This document shows, in pieces, positions 1-7,286 of a stretch of DNA of 64,000 bases. Every line of letters begins with the position of its first letter. Position 1 is the first letter of the stretch. The notes beneath the pieces were generated by a model. The model was not told where the DNA came from and made no database searches. It saw nothing but the letters and a program-made list of their open reading frames with translations. Location of the stretch: assembly GCA_021796535.1 (NCBI GenBank), contig JAKABW010000002.1, positions 88,964-152,963 of the forward strand, in the 5' to 3' direction. The translations under genes and the position numbers were made by a program. This DNA is from Actinomycetes bacterium (GTDB taxonomy: Bacteria; Actinomycetota; Acidimicrobiia; Acidimicrobiales; Bog-793).

Positions 1-250
1 GTATGCCATTGCATACTCGGGCACGATTACGCCAATCAACACTTTGACAAATAAGCCGGAAACACCCATCGCTACTTCGAGTGGACTCACCTCAGCGGTA
101 TTTGACCCGACAAATAACACTTTGTATGCCATTGCATACTCGGGCACGATTACGCCAATCAACACTTTGACAAATAAGCCGGAAACACCCATCGCTACTT
201 CGAGTGGACTCACCTCAGCGGTATTTGACCCGACAAATAACACTTTGTAT
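1..250 (+). repeat. Perfect 123-bp tandem repeat (41 codons)
   Basis: Bases 1-127 are identical to 124-250, giving a period of 123 bp, which keeps the reading frame. The array probably continues to the left of the window. No mismatch is visible across the overlap, which suggests recent duplication or gene conversion within the surface-protein gene. Confidence 0.9.
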
Positions 251-1114
251 TTGGCTGCTTCTACCGGTAGCAGTAATGGAATTGTCACTGTGGTTGATTG
301 TGCTACGAATAGAGTGACGTTAACGGCACTACTCCCCAATACACCCAGCGGTTCCGGTGTAACAAGTTCTGGTGTGGAAAACAGCGGAGTTTCTATAGAT
401 GTGATGGTATATGATCCGATGTCCCAAGAAGTCTATGCCGTAACATCTCAGGATGCGCTGTATGGGCTGAATTCAAGTTCCGGTAACGGCAGTATATTTG
501 ATTTCATTATGAATTTGCCGATTATCTCCCCAAACATAATTTCCGATTTTGTGCCCGATTTTGCTCATCCTATTTTTTATATGATGCCACGTTATATAAC
601 TGTGGGACAAAATCCAGATGTTTTGTATATAACTCTTTCTGGGGAAATATTTGGAATTATTGATGCCGTGCGTATCATTCTCTCTCCACCGCCAACTACG
701 ACCACTTCGACTACCACGACCACGATTGCTCCAACCACGACTTCGACCACTTCGACTTCTACCACTACGACCACTTCGACTACCACGACCACGATTGCTC
801 CAACCACGACTTCGACCACTTCGACTTCTACCACTACGACCACTTCGACTACCACGACCACGATTGCTCCAACCACGACCACCCTCCTGCTCAGTAAAGT
901 TAAAATGAGGAAAGAATCTCCTCCCAAGAAAAAGGTGCAGATCAAGTCAAAGACGGCAATTGATAAAAAGCCGACAGAAAAGACAATTAAGAGCGTCACC
1001 ACAATACATACAGGTGAGCCTTGGTCCGGAGCTAATATCTATCTGCTATATTTGGCAGCACTTTCGTTCATTTTATTGTCTGTGGGTTGGCGAAAAAAAG
1101 ACACTGCTTCCTAA
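2..1114 (+). CDS. Cell-surface repeat protein with Thr-rich stalk and sortase-like anchor (5' partial)
   Basis: The reading frame is open from the first bases of the window, so the TTG at 44 offered by the ORF track is probably internal and the gene is truncated on the left. The visible N-terminal part has beta-propeller-like repeats ('VFDPTNNTLY' recurs) resembling YncE/NHL-type surface proteins. It is followed by a stalk of almost pure Thr/Ser with 'TIAPTTT' punctuation. The C-terminus is 'TIHTG', a hydrophobic helix of about 20 residues and a basic 'RKK' tail, the layout of a cell-wall sorting signal, although the motif is not a textbook LPxTG or LAxTG. Likely exported and wall- or membrane-anchored. 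Ligand and function are unknown. Confidence 0.75.
   Translation, partial: YAIAYSGTITPINTLTNKPETPIATSSGLTSAVFDPTNNTLYAIAYSGTITPINTLTNKPETPIATSSGLTSAVFDPTNNTLYLAASTGSSNGIVTVVDCATNRVTLTALLPNTPSGSGVTSSGVENSGVSIDVMVYDPMSQEVYAVTSQDALYGLNSSSGNGSIFDFIMNLPIISPNIISDFVPDFAHPIFYMMPRYITVGQNPDVLYITLSGEIFGIIDAVRIILSPPPTTTTSTTTTTIAPTTTSTTSTSTTTTTSTTTTTIAPTTTSTTSTSTTTTTSTTTTTIAPTTTTLLLSKVKMRKESPPKKKVQIKSKTAIDKKPTEKTIKSVTTIHTGEPWSGANIYLLYLAALSFILLSVGWRKKDTAS
695..880 (+). repeat. 69-bp tandem repeat encoding the Thr-rich stalk (about 2.7 copies)
   Basis: Copies begin at 695, 764 and 833, each starting 'actacgaccacttcgac'. The unit encodes 23 residues of Thr/Ser punctuated by 'TIAPTTT'. Because 69 is a multiple of three, copy-number change would alter stalk length without a frameshift. 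Confidence 0.9.
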
Positions 1115-1215
1115 AGCCCAGACCCGTGCTTCATTTGATGAATGGGCATGAAAGAGAACATGTGTCATGACTCTTTACAGGTTTAGGTAATTCTGTTTGA
1201 TTCAACAGCTAAATT

Positions 1216-1788
1216 GTGTATATGACGCCAAGGCAATCAAACTATTTGACAGATGCTGGGATTGCAGCGGCAGTTAAAAACTCCAAGGCGGCCAAAAAAG
1301 GAAAGAATGATCCAAATAACAGGACCATTTGCCAAAATAAACGGGCAAGGCATGAATACGAAATACTGCAGTCATTTGAATGCGGTATTGCTTTACGCGG
1401 CGGAGAAGTCAAATCCCTAAGGGAAGGAAGGGCGAATCTTCAGGATGCCTATGCCAGGATTGAGGGCGGAGAAGTCTGGCTCTTGGGTGCGCATATATCC
1501 GAATATGTATACGCGACAGGTTTTGGCCACGTAAGCGCTGATCGTAAGAGAAAATTGCTTCTTCACAGGAAACAGATTGACGAATTGGCTGGGAAGGTTA
1601 CCCAACAATCGCTTACTCTGATTCCGCTGTCACTTTATTTCAAAGACGGGATTGTCAAAGTGGATCTGGCTTTGGCAAAGGGCAAAAGAATTTACGATAA
1701 ACGGAAAACTCTAGCCGAAAGAGAGGCGAACAGGGAAGCCGAAAGAGCTCTTAGAACTTATCAAAAGTATAGGTCGAACTCTGCGTAA
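1216..1788 (+). CDS. smpB: SsrA-binding protein SmpB
   Basis: SmpB binds tmRNA and delivers it to stalled ribosomes for trans-translation. The protein shows the family core 'QNKRARHEYEI' near residue 40, the 'GGEVKSLREG' segment, 'LIPLSLYFKDG' and the basic C-terminal tail 'GKRIYDKRKTLAERE'. At 190 aa it is longer than the usual 150-160 because of a Lys/Asn-rich N-terminal extension of about 35 residues. The start is uncertain: GTG 1216 or ATG 1222, neither with a strong ribosome-binding site, and no later in-frame start fits. No tmRNA gene was recognised next to it. Confidence 0.95.
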   Translation: MYMTPRQSNYLTDAGIAAAVKNSKAAKKGKNDPNNRTICQNKRARHEYEILQSFECGIALRGGEVKSLREGRANLQDAYARIEGGEVWLLGAHISEYVYATGFGHVSADRKRKLLLHRKQIDELAGKVTQQSLTLIPLSLYFKDGIVKVDLALAKGKRIYDKRKTLAEREANREAERALRTYQKYRSNSA

Positions 1789-1905
1789 AGTTTTAAATTT
1801 GCAATTTGTCGTTTCTAAAAATATGGATTTATTCCGGCATCCAAGTATAAGTTTTTTGTGCAAATAGTTTAAAATGACGGGGAACAAGCAATTGAAAGGC
1901 GGTTT

Positions 1906-2343
1906 ATGGTGCTAAACGACAGCGGTGAACAATATTTGACAATCCCTGTCCATATCCAAAAACAGATGATGGCGTGGTGCCTTTCTGCGTTGCCGGAGGA
2001 GGGTTGCGGTTTGCTTTTGGGACCAGCCGACAGGCATACCGTTACGGATGCGTATTTGGCGAAAAATGCCGCCAAATCGGCCAAGTTATATTCAATAGAG
2101 GGTAGAGACTATCTTCGCGCCGACAGACAGGCCGAGGAAAGCGGATGTGAAATAATAGGCGTTTTCCATTCCCACACCCACACCGATCCTTATCCTTCCT
2201 CCACCGATGTGGAGCTTGCCCCCGACCCCGGTTGGCATTATGTGCTTGTTTCGCTGTGTCATGAAGTTCCGGTGATGCGTTCATACAGGATCATTGATTT
2301 TCAAATAACAGAAGAACCTATATTGTCCGAGGAAAGCACTTAG
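1906..2343 (+). CDS. mec: JAMM/MPN metalloprotease, Mec-type CysO-cysteine hydrolase
   Basis: A 145-aa Mov34/MPN/PAD-1 (M67) family zinc peptidase. The JAMM signature is complete: Glu31/32 in 'LPEEGCG' and His88-x-His90-x10-Asp101 in 'HSHTHTDPYPSSTD'. In M. tuberculosis, Mec releases cysteine from the sulfur carrier CysO after CysM has built it on the CysO C-terminus. The partner genes cysO and cysM lie about 3.4 kb downstream, separated here by a thiamine-precursor transporter. ATG 1906 is preceded by 'gaaaggcgg'. The fold and catalytic motif are certain; the physiological role is inferred from the family and context. Confidence 0.9.
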   Translation: MVLNDSGEQYLTIPVHIQKQMMAWCLSALPEEGCGLLLGPADRHTVTDAYLAKNAAKSAKLYSIEGRDYLRADRQAEESGCEIIGVFHSHTHTDPYPSSTDVELAPDPGWHYVLVSLCHEVPVMRSYRIIDFQITEEPILSEEST

Positions 2344-2450
2344 AGACCGGCAGTTGTGTTGAAAACAGTACTTACCGTTATCACATTTCTTTTATTTTTC
2401 AGTGCGTCTTTATTTTTAAGGTATATAGTATTGGCTGTAAAAAATAAATA

Positions 2451-2531
2451 AGGACAGGGGAGCGTTCAGCTGAGAGTGCAGTTTTCTGCAGACCCTTGAA
2501 CCTGATCTGGATAATGCCAGCGAAGGGAGTC
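2451..2531 (+). promoter_or_regulatory. TPP (THI-box) riboswitch
   Basis: The sequence carries the hallmarks of the thiamine-pyrophosphate aptamer: 'aggggagcg', the 'ctgaga' core, 'acccttgaacctgatctgg', 'taatgccagcg' and the closing 'aaggga'. It directly precedes ykoE. The terminal 'aagggag' is also the only Shine-Dalgarno candidate for ATG 2535, so ligand binding probably hides the ribosome-binding site (translational control). No separate terminator hairpin with a T-run is visible between aptamer and gene. Confidence 0.95.
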
Positions 2532-2534
2532 GAA

Positions 2535-3191
2535 ATGGCAAGCAACATAGAAATTTTATCGACGGATGCAAAATCTACAAATACTGCAGGTAAAGCATCG
2601 GGCAACAAAAATATTTTATCCCGTTACAGATGGAGAACCATCGATATAGTGGTTGCCTCTGTTATAGCAGTTGCGGGTGGGGCTATATTTTGGGGCTGGG
2701 ATCAGCTTTGGAGTACCACATCCGCCGCTTTTGCCGGTTTTCCTCCGGCTCAGGCCGTTATGTACGGAGTGTGGCTTGCCCCCGGTGTTATAGGCGGGCT
2801 AATCATCAAAAAACCGATGGCGGCTTTTTATACCGAATTGCTGGCTTCTATAGTGGAGGCACTTTTGGGAAGCCAATGGGGTCTCTCAGTCGTACTCTAC
2901 GGTTTGGCACAGGGATTGGCACCCGAGATTATTTTTGCTCTGTTTTTCTATAGAGTATTTCGTTTACCTGTTTCTGTTATGGCCGGTGCAGCCGCAGGTT
3001 TGGCGGCCTCGTGTCTTGATCTTTACTATTACTATTCGGCTTGGCATGGCGACTGGAAGGTAACGTATGTCGTCATTGTTATGGCAAGCTCTGCCATAAT
3101 TGCGGGTATATTTGGATGGTTTCTTGTTAAGGGTCTGGAAAAAACAGGGGCATTGAATACTTTTTCGAGACACGCAAAAACAAATATTTAA
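2535..3191 (+). CDS. ykoE: ECF transporter S component YkoE (hydroxymethylpyrimidine)
   Basis: An integral membrane substrate-capture subunit of an energy-coupling factor transporter for the thiamine precursor HMP. The N-terminal 'RWRTIDIVVASVIAVAGGAIFWGW' region is characteristic of YkoE, and about five to six hydrophobic segments follow. The ORF-track start at 2496 lies inside the riboswitch; ATG 2535, five bases after 'gggag', is the real start and gives 218 aa. It is first in a ykoE-ykoD-ykoC operon behind a TPP riboswitch, which supports the substrate assignment. Confidence 0.93.
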   Translation: MASNIEILSTDAKSTNTAGKASGNKNILSRYRWRTIDIVVASVIAVAGGAIFWGWDQLWSTTSAAFAGFPPAQAVMYGVWLAPGVIGGLIIKKPMAAFYTELLASIVEALLGSQWGLSVVLYGLAQGLAPEIIFALFFYRVFRLPVSVMAGAAAGLAASCLDLYYYYSAWHGDWKVTYVVIVMASSAIIAGIFGWFLVKGLEKTGALNTFSRHAKTNI

Positions 3192-4724
3192 GTGTCAACC
3201 CCGCTGATACAAGCCGTCGACTGGGGTTTCCGCTATTTTGATAGGGAAAAGTACGCCTTAAGACATTTAAATTTAGAAATTGAAAAGAAAGACAAAGTCT
3301 TGTTGTTGGGGCCCTCCGGTTCCGGTAAGAGCACTTTTTTACATGCCCTGGCAGGGCTCTTGAGTTCAAACTCTCTTGGCACAGAGGAAGGCAGATTGCT
3401 TGTCAACGGCGACCATCCTTTGAACATGCAAGGCAACGTGGGGATAGTGTTTCAGGATCCTGTTACCTCATTGGTGATGAGCCGTATCGGCGATGAAGTG
3501 GCTTTCGGCTTGGAAAATGTCGGAATACCCAAAGACGTCATTTGGTCGAGAGTCAATGCGGCTTTGGCCGAAGTCGGACTTTCTTATCCTCTTTCACAGT
3601 ATACGAGTGCCCTGTCGGGCGGCGAACAGCAGAGACTTGTCATAGCCGACCTGCTGGCATTTATGCCAGGTATTTGGCTCTTGGATGAGCCTACGGCAAA
3701 TTTGGATCCGTTGGGAGCAAAATCTGTCATAGAAACTTTTTTTCAGTTGCATGAAAAAACAGATACCACAGTTGTATTGATTGAACACAGACTTACCGAG
3801 TTGATAAAGCTTGTCAATAAAGTAATCGTTTTGGTCGACGGGGGAGAGTCGGTTCTCCAGGGTCCTCCGGATGAAATCTTTTATAAGCATGGTGACTTCT
3901 TGAAAAAGTCCGGCATTTTTTTACCGGATGAGATTATAGAGCGGAAAAGGCCCGTATCTTTCGGCAAAGATCTCTGCCTTCAGGCAAGTGGGGTCAGCGC
4001 CAAACACCCCGGTCAATCTCATTTGGCGGTCAGAGACGTTTCCCTTGAAATAAAATCTCAACAGGTGCTGGCTGTTATGGGAGCGAACGGTTCCGGAAAG
4101 ACAACCTTGGCTCTTATTTTGGCGTCTTTACTGAAACCGACGCAAGGCCGAGTCGAATTTATCGGCGTAAAAAACGGAGAAAGTTATTTTTCCTGGAGGG
4201 CAAAAGAGCTTGTTCAATACGTGGGAATGGTATTTCAAGAGCCCGAACATCAATTTTTGACATCACAGGTACTGAAAGAACTTCTTATTTTGCCGAAGCG
4301 ATTAAAAATGAAGCAGGAAGATGCCAAACAAAAGGCAGATGAGCTCCTGGAGAGGTTTAAGCTGGCGACTCTGGCTCACTGTAATCCTTTTACGCTTTCG
4401 GGCGGAGAGAAGAGAAGGCTTTCGGTGGCGGCTGCACTGATGGCCGATCCGAACGTATTGATCTTAGACGAACCGACATTTGGGCAGGATGCCAATACCT
4501 TTTACCAGCTTATTTCGTTTTTGGAGGAGAATGTCGATGCCGGGCAAGCCGTGGTGGTCATTACTCACGACATAGAGTTGACCAATATTTTGGCGGACAG
4601 GGTCGTCAATCTGTCACAAGGTTCAATTGTCGGAGAAAGCTATTCGGATTTATTCAGTTCAAAGCGTTCGGATTTATTTTTGGCTGAAAATATCAACCGA
4701 AAGTTCAGTCAAGGGTTACATTGA
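3192..4724 (+). CDS. ykoD: ECF transporter double ATPase YkoD
   Basis: A fused pair of ABC ATPase domains (510 aa) energising the ECF transporter. Domain 1 has Walker A 'GPSGSGKST', signature 'LSGGEQQR' and Walker B 'WLLDEPTANLD'. Domain 2 has 'GANGSGKTT', 'LSGGEKRR' and 'LILDEPTFGQD'. Both nucleotide sites look intact. The GTG start at 3192 follows the ykoE stop directly with no gap, implying translational coupling. Confidence 0.93.
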   Translation: MSTPLIQAVDWGFRYFDREKYALRHLNLEIEKKDKVLLLGPSGSGKSTFLHALAGLLSSNSLGTEEGRLLVNGDHPLNMQGNVGIVFQDPVTSLVMSRIGDEVAFGLENVGIPKDVIWSRVNAALAEVGLSYPLSQYTSALSGGEQQRLVIADLLAFMPGIWLLDEPTANLDPLGAKSVIETFFQLHEKTDTTVVLIEHRLTELIKLVNKVIVLVDGGESVLQGPPDEIFYKHGDFLKKSGIFLPDEIIERKRPVSFGKDLCLQASGVSAKHPGQSHLAVRDVSLEIKSQQVLAVMGANGSGKTTLALILASLLKPTQGRVEFIGVKNGESYFSWRAKELVQYVGMVFQEPEHQFLTSQVLKELLILPKRLKMKQEDAKQKADELLERFKLATLAHCNPFTLSGGEKRRLSVAAALMADPNVLILDEPTFGQDANTFYQLISFLEENVDAGQAVVVITHDIELTNILADRVVNLSQGSIVGESYSDLFSSKRSDLFLAENINRKFSQGLH

Positions 4725-5476
4725 TGGCCCCGTCAGGTTTGTTTTTTCTTGAGGGAAAGCTGAGCAGGTATAATCCGGCAGCGAAGTTATTGGCAGCGCT
4801 GTTGATAGCATTGGGTCTTTTGGTAAGCGACGATATAACAAGTGCCTTGGTTGCTCTGACGATTGAATTAATTTCGCTGAGCGTATTCGCGATTCCTTAT
4901 AAACCCGTTTTGAGAAAAACATATCCTTTATTTTTGGCGGCGGTGAGCGTTGCCATAGCAAATATTGTGGCTTCCAAAGCTCCCGCCCTTGTCATAGCCG
5001 GCATATCTCTCCGGCTGATCGCAATTTCGCTGCCCGGCATTTTGCTTTTCAGTTCTACCGATCCGGTTGATCTGGCGGACTCATTGGTACAGCAATGTCA
5101 TGTTTCACCCAGATATGCATACGCGGCACTGGCCTCTTTCAGGCTGTTGCCTTTGTTGAGTGAAGAGTTTTCTCTTATTATGCGGGCCAGACGTTCGCGG
5201 GGGATTGACTATGGGAGAGGGTTTATTGCAAAGTTTCCTCTGTTTTTGACATCTGTGTTTGCTCTTTTTGTGTCAGCGATCAGAAAAGCCACCAGGTTGG
5301 CTCTGGCGATGGATGCGAGGGCATTCAACCTAAAAGTGGCAAGAACTTCCGCCAGGGAGCAAGCAATTCAAAGACGCGACATCATTCTTATTTTATCGGC
5401 ATTGACAATGGTTTTGGTAGCCAATACAGCAGGTATTATTGCAGGAACATGGCATATAGTATTGCTTAGTATTTAG
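4724..5476 (+). CDS. ykoC: ECF transporter T component YkoC
   Basis: The transmembrane coupling subunit (EcfT/CbiQ family) linking YkoE to the ATPases. It has several hydrophobic helices and the cytosolic coupling-helix region 'MRARRSRGIDYGRG', matching the family's 'A-R-G' coupling motif. ATG 4724 overlaps the ykoD stop in 'TGATG', so it is preferred over the TTG at 4721 in the ORF track. It ends the riboswitch-controlled operon. Confidence 0.9.
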   Translation: MAPSGLFFLEGKLSRYNPAAKLLAALLIALGLLVSDDITSALVALTIELISLSVFAIPYKPVLRKTYPLFLAAVSVAIANIVASKAPALVIAGISLRLIAISLPGILLFSSTDPVDLADSLVQQCHVSPRYAYAALASFRLLPLLSEEFSLIMRARRSRGIDYGRGFIAKFPLFLTSVFALFVSAIRKATRLALAMDARAFNLKVARTSAREQAIQRRDIILILSALTMVLVANTAGIIAGTWHIVLLSI

Positions 5477-5675
5477 TCTTCGCAAATAACGTTGAGAGAC
5501 AAGAAAATTTGGGTTTGTCGACTCTAAACCCTTTACCTTTGCGCTCAAGCGGTATTGTGATGTTTGCAAAATGACCGCTTGACGGTGTTCCTCCTTTTGC
5601 CGTTTTTCAAAACTATCTGTAACTGTTTTATTGATCTTGTTGTGTCTCCTATGCACGGAAGGGGATGCTTTGAGG

Positions 5676-5697
5676 TATAATATGACTAAGTTAGTCA
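5676..5697 (+). promoter_or_regulatory. -10 element and IscR-like palindrome upstream of cysO
   Basis: A perfect -10 hexamer 'tataat' (5676-5681) is followed at once by the 15-bp perfect inverted repeat 'TGACTAAGTTAGTCA' (5683-5697), about 40 bp before the cysO start. The half-sites GACT/AGTC with a 5-bp centre resemble the type 1 IscR/Rrf2 operator as I remember it, with a mismatch at the central base and poor flanks. An operator overlapping the transcription start would normally repress. No convincing -35 is visible. Confidence 0.5.
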
Positions 5698-5736
5698 GGA
5701 ATTGTAAAACGATGTCAGTGAGAAAGCGGAGGAACA

Positions 5737-6012
5737 GTGTCTGTAGAAGTTAGGTTACCTACTTTGCTCAGGAGTGCCGCCGGCGGTCAAGCGATTGTTG
5801 TTGCGGACGGCGATACCGTCGGAGATGTCTTGAGAAATATGGCTCTTTCCCACCCCGGTCTCGAAGGCCAAATTCTGACGGCCGACGGAAGTCTCCATAA
5901 ATTCGTCAATGTCTATCTGGACGATGACGATGTCCGTTATCTGGATAAATTGGATACAAAAGTTCAGGAGGGTAGCGTAATATCCATACTTCCGGCAGTA
6001 GCGGGGGGATAA
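5737..6012 (+). CDS. cysO: Sulfur carrier protein CysO (MoaD/ThiS family)
   Basis: A 91-aa ubiquitin-fold sulfur carrier ending in the di-glycine 'AVAGG' needed for C-terminal thiocarboxylate formation. The length and 'RYLDKLDTKVQEGSVISILPAVAGG' ending match CysO of mycobacteria. It delivers sulfide to CysM for cysteine synthesis. GTG 5737 has 'ggagg' a few bases upstream. It sits 5 bp before cysM and forms an operon with it. Confidence 0.92.
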   Translation: MSVEVRLPTLLRSAAGGQAIVVADGDTVGDVLRNMALSHPGLEGQILTADGSLHKFVNVYLDDDDVRYLDKLDTKVQEGSVISILPAVAGG

Positions 6013-6017
6013 GGAAA

Positions 6018-6965
6018 ATGTCAGTAGCCAAAAGCGTCCTTGATTTAATCGGCAACACTCCGGTGGTGGATATATCCGTTTTGAGTCCAAATCCCAGGGT
6101 AAAAATTATGCTCAAGTTGGAGGGCGGCAATCCCGGCGGTTCCATCAAAGACAGAGTGGCTCTTTCTCTTATCGAAGACGCCGAGGAACAAGGTATACTG
6201 CAACCGGGCGCCACTTTACTGGAACCTTCTTCGGGAAATACTGGAATAGGGCTTGCTTTGGTGGCAAAAGTAAAGGGCTATCATCTAAAAGTCGTTTTGC
6301 CCGGCAATGTTTCTCCCGAAAGGCGCCAGTTGCTTTTGATATACGGAGCAGAAATTATCGAGTCACCCGGATCGGAAGGCTCAAACGGTGCCGTGCGTAT
6401 GGCAAACCGGTTGGCCAATGAGCATCCGGAATGGGTGTTTTTGTACCAGTACGCCAATCCGGCCAATCCCAGGGCGCATATTTTGACTACGGGCCCTGAA
6501 ATTTGGAGAGACTGCCCCGATGTCACCCACTTTATAGCCGGCCTGGGTACCAGCGGTACTTTGATCGGCGTGGGCAGTTATCTGAAAGAAAAGAACCCCG
6601 ATATAGAAGTATGGGCGGTTGAGCCTCCTTCCGGGGAAATGGTAGACGGTTTGCGCAACTTAGACGACGGCTACATACCTCCCATATTCACAGAGTTCGG
6701 CGGGGAGAAGTTACTGGACAGAAAAACAGTCGTGGGTCCGAAAGACTCTATCGAGTGGTCCAGGAAGTTGGCTGAAATAGGTATTTTTGCCGGAATTTCC
6801 ACCGGTGCGGCTTTGGCCGGGGCCGTAAAGTGCGCAAGTAAAATTGAAGAAGGTGTCATCATGGTCATATCCCCCGACGGCGGTTGGAAATACCTTTCCA
6901 CAGGCGCTTGGACCGACGACATTGACGTCGTCACCGAAAGAGCCAAGAAAACAATATACTTTTAG
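6018..6965 (+). CDS. cysM: CysO-dependent cysteine synthase CysM
   Basis: A PLP-dependent beta-family synthase (315 aa). The PLP lysine is Lys44 in 'GGSIKDR'; the phosphate loop 'GTSGT' is present, as is the C-terminal 'GGWKYLSTGA' shared with mycobacterial CysM. The 'GLRNLDDGYIP' segment matches the region that in M. tuberculosis CysM carries the arginine selecting O-phosphoserine. With CysO encoded immediately upstream, it probably makes cysteine from O-phosphoserine and CysO thiocarboxylate rather than from acetylserine and free sulfide. Confidence 0.92.
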   Translation: MSVAKSVLDLIGNTPVVDISVLSPNPRVKIMLKLEGGNPGGSIKDRVALSLIEDAEEQGILQPGATLLEPSSGNTGIGLALVAKVKGYHLKVVLPGNVSPERRQLLLIYGAEIIESPGSEGSNGAVRMANRLANEHPEWVFLYQYANPANPRAHILTTGPEIWRDCPDVTHFIAGLGTSGTLIGVGSYLKEKNPDIEVWAVEPPSGEMVDGLRNLDDGYIPPIFTEFGGEKLLDRKTVVGPKDSIEWSRKLAEIGIFAGISTGAALAGAVKCASKIEEGVIMVISPDGGWKYLSTGAWTDDIDVVTERAKKTIYF

Positions 6966-7286
6966 TATCGTCAGGTACCCCGATCCTGTATGTGTAATTC
7001 GGATATCTCAATGATTTGACTTTTGGACGGACGACAAAAGACTAAAACGGCATCACAATATCTTCATGCCGACCCATTTTATAATTTTGGGCATTGGGTT
7101 TGGCGCGACCGGATTTCTCGCGGAGAGGGGTTTTGTGCTTGCCAAAGTGCGAAAACTTTCATGGCACGTTCGGAAGGCAATGCGTATTTTGCCCTTCTGG
7201 CTTTTCTAAAAAACTTTTCTGTGGGCTTTTTTCCGAAAGGCGGGGTAGGATTGTGAGGGTATTTCCAAACATGTAAAGGAGAAGAA
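6966..7286 (+). other. 321-bp rph leader with a duplicated rph start
   Basis: No convincing gene here; the small ORFs lack family features. A 'tataat' lies at 7080-7085 without a clear -35. Bases 7161-7179 repeat the first 19 bases of rph exactly ('atggcacgttcggaaggca'). Immediately after, 7183-7195 ('cgtattttgccct') is complementary, with one bulge, to rph bases 7305-7316. The leader therefore contains a sense copy and an antisense copy of adjacent parts of the rph start region. Confidence 0.6.

Noticed and set aside
651-908. 85-aa plus-strand ORF of Leu/Arg/Pro repeats
   Set aside because: It is another frame of the same 69-bp repeat and has no independent support.
592-1002. 136-aa minus-strand ORF rich in Val
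   Set aside because: It is the antisense shadow of the Thr-rich repeat stalk; valine codons mirror threonine codons.
1789-1905. tmRNA (ssrA) gene after smpB
   Set aside because: No alanine-tRNA-like ends or proteolysis-tag reading frame are visible; the gap is also too short.
7023-7256. 77-aa ORF between cysM and rph
   Set aside because: It has no ribosome-binding site or recognisable composition, and part of it is the duplicated rph start in another context.
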